This document shows positions 60,327-64,000 of a stretch of DNA of 64,000 bases, in pieces. The stretch comes from Dyadobacter sp. Leaf189 (GTDB lineage: Bacteria > Bacteroidota > Bacteroidia > Cytophagales > Spirosomataceae). The stretch's first letter is position 1. The number at the start of each line of letters is the position of its first letter. Both the position numbers and the translations under genes were made by a program. The notes beneath the pieces are model-generated. The model was not told the DNA's origin. It saw only the letters and a program-made list of their open reading frames with translations, and did not search any database. The stretch covers positions 741,999 through 805,998 of the forward strand of contig NZ_LMPS01000001.1 in assembly GCF_001424405.1 (NCBI RefSeq), in the 5' to 3' direction.

Positions 60327-61646
60327 TCAGGCAAATGGATTAGGGATCCTTACCAGATCCTGGATTGTTTTTCCATTGTGTTCAAACCGGGCAAGCGTAT
60401 AAACATCGCCATTCGCGCCCACTGCAATCGAGTTCACGTAAGTAGGTCTTTCGCCATCTTCGTAAAACACGGGACCGTGGTCAATGTAAGTCTGTGAAGG
60501 AATATGGTAAGTGATCAGATGCAGGTTTTCCAGGCCCTTGGCAGCCCCTTTTGCAATTTGCTCTTCGCCTTTCAGCCGTTTTCCATCGACATAAATGGGG
60601 CCGCCTGTCAGGTAGTAGATCGTTTCCTGGTCCGGGCCAAGCTGAAAGCCGAGGTAACCGTAACTGAACTGATCAAACATCCCGCTCCTTTTGGAAGGTC
60701 CGGAAGTAATGCGTTCCACGATCTCGATCTGCTCCTTGCGCGGGTCAAACCGGAAGAGGTAACCCGAGTTTCCATGCACGCCGTAAGCTACTTTTTCAAT
60801 CGGGTGCCAGAAGATCTTACGCCAGTTGTACGACATGCTGCCCGGACGTGTAGGATCGTATTTGCCAAAATAATCAAGGCGTAAATCCACATTCTGCAAC
60901 TTCCGAACAGCGCCTACTTCCGGGTTGTATGTAAAAATATCACCTTCTGCCACTGAAAAATATACATCTGCCAGCTCGGCATCCACGAAAAGCGAGCGGC
61001 ACAAGGAACGGAAATCGTCACCCGGTGTACCTGCCTCGCCATCTGCCGAAATCGGTCCGAGGTTTTTAAGCTTATTCTGATCTATATCATAATGAACAAA
61101 ATTCCCGTGCGGCCACGTAATCCCGTATAAATGCCCACGCTCCCGGTCCATCGTCATCGAAACCATTCCCTCTCCGTTTGGCACGATTGCCAGATCTTCG
61201 AATGCGCCGGTTTTGAGATCGTACGAAAGAAAGTGGCCGCCTGGATAAAGCTGATAACCCGCCGGCGGTGTTTCAGGCAAGCGATCCATTCCGTCGATCA
61301 GCTGGTAAAAACCGACGTGTGTCGAGAAATACAGTTTGCCATTTCTTTCATAAAACCGCACGTGGCTTTTTCCCTGCGGAATCACTTTCAGCTCTTTTTC
61401 TCCGCACACTTCAGTCAGATCGGCGATAAACTGTGTCTCGTCAGTTTCCGGATCAAACACAAACATTTGTCCGCCGATTTCGTACTGATCCGACGAAAGG
61501 ACGTAGTAAATCCTGCCGTCGCTTGCAGCCGAAATCGCATTGTACGTATCGTGAGCGCGATCAAAACCCGAATAATAGTGCCGGGCTGTAAGTGATCCTT
61601 TATGATCAAGCGCTTCAAATCGGAGGTGGTGGTGGGTATGGGTCAC
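60327..61646 (-). CDS. Beta-propeller protein of unknown function
   Basis: 439 residues starting at GTG (MTHTHHHLRFEALDH); no in-frame ATG occurs before the conserved region. About seven WD-like/YVTN-like blades are visible (GRIYYVLSSDQYEIGGQMFVFDPETDE, GHLYGITWPHGNFVHYDIDQNKL, KVAYGVHGNSGYLFRFDPRKEQ, GDVYTLARFEHNGK). No signal peptide is apparent, so it may be cytoplasmic, and no catalytic motif is recognised. It sits 8 bases after the ceramidase-like gene, so it is part of the same operon; a lactonase or sugar-binding role is possible but unproven. Confidence 0.8.
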   Translation of the reverse strand: MTHTHHHLRFEALDHKGSLTARHYYSGFDRAHDTYNAISAASDGRIYYVLSSDQYEIGGQMFVFDPETDETQFIADLTEVCGEKELKVIPQGKSHVRFYERNGKLYFSTHVGFYQLIDGMDRLPETPPAGYQLYPGGHFLSYDLKTGAFEDLAIVPNGEGMVSMTMDRERGHLYGITWPHGNFVHYDIDQNKLKNLGPISADGEAGTPGDDFRSLCRSLFVDAELADVYFSVAEGDIFTYNPEVGAVRKLQNVDLRLDYFGKYDPTRPGSMSYNWRKIFWHPIEKVAYGVHGNSGYLFRFDPRKEQIEIVERITSGPSKRSGMFDQFSYGYLGFQLGPDQETIYYLTGGPIYVDGKRLKGEEQIAKGAAKGLENLHLITYHIPSQTYIDHGPVFYEDGERPTYVNSIAVGANGDVYTLARFEHNGKTIQDLVRIPNPFA

Positions 61647-61654
61647 TGTTTAGT

Positions 61655-63025
61655 CTAATTTTTGATCACACGGGATTCAGGTTTGGTCACACCTGCTTCT
61701 TTGGCAAGGTTAACCATTCCGTTTAAAATCTTGATTTCTACATCGGAAGCCCAGGTGGCAGGCAGCCCGTACACAATTGCTGCCGCCTCTCCTTCATAGC
61801 CGCCTTCACGCAGGATGGTGGCACTCGGAATGTAGGTCATCACATCATTGGAGTAGCCCATCACGAAAGTGTCCTGGCCGAAAATCTTTTTCAGATTAAT
61901 GGCATAATCAACCACCAGCTCGCCGCCCAGTGTCATGATCGCCTGGTCGCCCAGCTTCCATACCTGCAGGGGAAAAGGGTAGGAGGTTGTAAAAGGCTCT
62001 TTCTTCTCCATTTTTTCAAGCATCCGGTTCGCCCATTTCTGCTGATAACCTGTCGTATTTTTGGCCAATGCAGTAAATTGTTCTTTCGTAGGCGCAGTGG
62101 TAAGCGACAGCTCCACTTCCGAATAAGCAGTTGAGAGTTTTGGTTCGAGCGTTTTCATATCCTCGCTCAGCACGCGTTCCACCGCGGCTGCAAGCGTTTT
62201 TCCATATTGGATCGCGAGCGGCACGGTACGTCGCGGCAATGGGTTCTGGTCTGCGCCGGCGCCCTGGAAAAACAGCGCGGTAGTTCCGGGATATAGCTTT
62301 TCGAGCTCGATCTGCGCATAGCCAGGATAGTCTCCCGACCATTTATACAAATCCAGAACGGTAGGGTGGCAGGCGTAACCAAATGCAACTGCCAGCATTT
62401 TGCCTTTTGCATCAGTTACTTTCAGTACAGGTACAGCCGCGTCACCTGGCCCTGTGATCTCAGTCAGCCTTTCCAGCGTAGCTGCATTGTTATTTCTCCG
62501 GTTCACCTGAAAACGCGCCACGCCATTCTGTGACTGCAATGTAGCAGGCTGCAAAGCTTTCAATGCATTCCCCGCCAAAGTCACGATCTGGCTGACCAAG
62601 GCTGCGGTATAAGCATCAATTTTCTTTTGATCATCGGCCTGCAATGGATAAATGTCAGACAATGCACTTCCCAAAACCGGCCCTGAATGTGTATGCGAGC
62701 TGTTGAGGATGATCTGCGCTTTGGAGAGTTTGTATTTTGCAAAAAGCTGCGCGCGTATCTCGTCTGACATTGCTTTCGGGAAACCCAGCAAGTCGGAAGT
62801 GATCAGTACTGCCTGCTTTCCGTCTGCATCTTCCAGCGCCAGCGCTTTTGCCCACAAATCGTGCAGCTTACCTTCCGAAGCGTGCGTGCGGACAGCGAAA
62901 CCCGCCATCCAAAGCGGACCTTCGGGCGTGATCACAACTTTGGACACACCTGCTTTCCATCCTTTGTTTTGGGCAAAAGCGAAGGTTTGCGCGAGTACCA
63001 GGAAAACCAGCAGCAATGCTCTCAT
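61655..63025 (-). CDS. Neutral/alkaline ceramidase-like exported protein
   Basis: 456 residues with a signal peptide (MRALLLVFLVLAQTFAFAQ). It matches the N-terminal domain of neutral/alkaline non-lysosomal ceramidases: GVSKVVITPEGPLWMAGF, VLITSDLLGFPKAMSDEI, ILNSSHTHSGPVLG (metal-binding His pair and catalytic Ser region), FGYACHPTVLDLYKWSGDYPGYAQIELEK and FFQGAGADQNP. The C-terminal Ig-like domain of true ceramidases is missing, so the substrate may be another amide. It overlaps the aminotransferase gene by four bases (ATGA), making the two translationally coupled. Confidence 0.9.
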   Translation of the reverse strand: MRALLLVFLVLAQTFAFAQNKGWKAGVSKVVITPEGPLWMAGFAVRTHASEGKLHDLWAKALALEDADGKQAVLITSDLLGFPKAMSDEIRAQLFAKYKLSKAQIILNSSHTHSGPVLGSALSDIYPLQADDQKKIDAYTAALVSQIVTLAGNALKALQPATLQSQNGVARFQVNRRNNNAATLERLTEITGPGDAAVPVLKVTDAKGKMLAVAFGYACHPTVLDLYKWSGDYPGYAQIELEKLYPGTTALFFQGAGADQNPLPRRTVPLAIQYGKTLAAAVERVLSEDMKTLEPKLSTAYSEVELSLTTAPTKEQFTALAKNTTGYQQKWANRMLEKMEKKEPFTTSYPFPLQVWKLGDQAIMTLGGELVVDYAINLKKIFGQDTFVMGYSNDVMTYIPSATILREGGYEGEAAAIVYGLPATWASDVEIKILNGMVNLAKEAGVTKPESRVIKN

Positions 63026-64000
63026 TTCTTTGCAGCAGTTTTAATCTTATCGGCGTGGGCGTATACTTTTTCTATCGCCGACGAGATTGATTTCATATCC
63101 TCTTTTGTACCAAGCAGCATGTTTTGAGTAAACCAGACTGCCTCCTCGTTACAGATTTTGTCGTTCACCGGGCATTTGTTCCGCTCGTTGTATGCATTGA
63201 TATCAAGCATTTCCTTCGAATACATTTTCCGGTAATTTTTCGAATCAAAGGTGTCTTTCAGGTAAGGCTGGGTGTTCAAAGTCGCGTAGCCGCTTGCGCA
63301 GGGTACCCCTTCCGAGCGGAGCGCGGTAAGGAACAAATCGCGCGACAGGTTTTTAAAACCTTCTTTTTTAAAACGGAATGGAAAAAGGTGGAATGCGCCG
63401 CGGTTTACATTGTCGTACAACTTATAAGGCACGATCCCGGGAATGTCTTTGATGAGCGATTTGAGGTATTCGGCATTTTCGTGGCGGAGCGTGGTTTGCG
63501 CGTCGAGCCTTTTCAATTGCGCGAGGCCGATCGCCGCCTGGTATTCGGTAAAGCGGAGTTTGGTGCCTTGCATAAGACTTCCCGCACTCACCGAGCCCAC
63601 GGCAGTTCCGTACGCATTCCCGAAGTTGGTGTACGAAAAGCAGCGGTCCATAAACTGGTCATTATTGCTCACCACCGCACCGCCTTCACCGATCGGCAGG
63701 TTCTTCGAGTTCTGAAAGCTGAAACAGCCCGCATCCGCGATTGAACCTACTTTTTGATCCTTATATATAGCCAAATGTGCCTGGCAGGCATCTTCAATCA
63801 CCATCAGCTTGTGCTTTTTGGCAATCGCCATAATCCGGTCCATATCAGCCGGCAAGCCGAGGATATGGACGGCGATGATCGCTTTGGTGCGCGGCGTTAT
63901 TTTCGCTTCAATTTTCGCCGGGTCGATCTGAAAAGTTTCCGGGTCGATATCCACAAAAACGGGCATCGCACCATTTGACAAAACTGCTGAAACCGTCGCA
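63022..64000 (-). CDS. DegT/DnrJ/EryC1/StrS family aminotransferase, 5' end missing
   Basis: 326 residues lie in the window; the start is beyond the right edge (the frame continues ...ATVSAVLSNGAMPVFVDID). PLP-dependent, fold type I. Motifs are VIEDACQAHLA (Asp contacting the pyridine nitrogen), CFSFQNSKNLPIGEGGAVVSN with the Schiff-base lysine in NSK, and KLRFTEYQAAIGLAQLKRLD. These enzymes move an amino group to or from a keto sugar. In an operon with two sugar oxidoreductases, nagA and nagB, a role in keto/amino sugar interconversion is reasonable inference. Whether it is exported cannot be seen. Confidence 0.92.
   Translation of the reverse strand, partial: ATVSAVLSNGAMPVFVDIDPETFQIDPAKIEAKITPRTKAIIAVHILGLPADMDRIMAIAKKHKLMVIEDACQAHLAIYKDQKVGSIADAGCFSFQNSKNLPIGEGGAVVSNNDQFMDRCFSYTNFGNAYGTAVGSVSAGSLMQGTKLRFTEYQAAIGLAQLKRLDAQTTLRHENAEYLKSLIKDIPGIVPYKLYDNVNRGAFHLFPFRFKKEGFKNLSRDLFLTALRSEGVPCASGYATLNTQPYLKDTFDSKNYRKMYSKEMLDINAYNERNKCPVNDKICNEEAVWFTQNMLLGTKEDMKSISSAIEKVYAHADKIKTAAKK

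Overview
The window looks like chromosomal DNA of a Bacteroidota member, most likely of the Cytophagales (Dyadobacter or a close relative). The reasons are SusC/SusD pairs, an ECF sigma factor with a FecR-type anti-sigma factor beside a TonB-dependent receptor, the gliding/type IX secretion gene sprA with gldF, DUF4199 proteins, two GH144 glucanases, and promoters of the Bacteroidota form TTTG-N19-21-TAnnTTTG. The genus is an inference from gene content; no rRNA gene is present to confirm it.

Layout. 1-1.98 kb (minus): ECF sigma factor, FecR anti-sigma factor and the 5' end of an STN-bearing SusC-like receptor. 2.1-8.0 kb: housekeeping genes (guaB, a DedA protein, a ComA-like phosphosulfolactate synthase, a thioesterase, mazG, a heptad-repeat coiled-coil protein, thiamine pyrophosphokinase). 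8.0-10.7 kb (minus): an exported M1 peptidase and a kelch protein. 10.8-21.5 kb (minus): a polysaccharide utilisation locus made of a membrane-spanning LuxR-type regulator, SusC, SusD and two GH144 endo-beta-1,2-glucanase-family enzymes. 21.5-25.7 kb: a porin-like protein and another TonB-dependent receptor. 25.8-31.6 kb: mdh, a DUF1232 protein, tatA, a gatA-like amidase, an MltD-like transglycosylase and ruvA. 31.7-44.3 kb (plus): sprA, gcvH, a dihydroorotase homologue with a destroyed metal site, two DUF4199 membrane proteins, gldF, and an ECF sigma/RskA-type anti-sigma pair.

44.3-53.9 kb is accessory DNA. It holds a GC-rich Tat-exported FAD oxidoreductase and a decayed fragment of a paralogue of it, a DUF2442 protein, an AT-rich cysteine-containing protein I do not recognise, an XRE/zeta-toxin operon, interspersed palindromic repeats, a Uma2 nuclease-like protein, and a 706-residue protein that joins a complete Fic AMP-transferase to a C-terminal 2H phosphoesterase domain. 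This last gene, with three direct repeats at its promoter and start codon, is the best candidate for an undescribed system: one polypeptide that could both write and erase, or otherwise process, a nucleotide modification.

53.9-64 kb (minus) is a long, tightly packed amino-sugar locus: a DegT-type aminotransferase (cut by the window edge), a neutral-ceramidase-like protein, a beta-propeller protein, a Tat-exported Gfo/Idh/MocA oxidoreductase, an MFS sugar permease, nagA, nagB and a second exported Gfo/Idh/MocA protein. Several products in the window carry twin-arginine signals and tatA is also present. No tRNA, rRNA, CRISPR array, transposase or integrase was seen.
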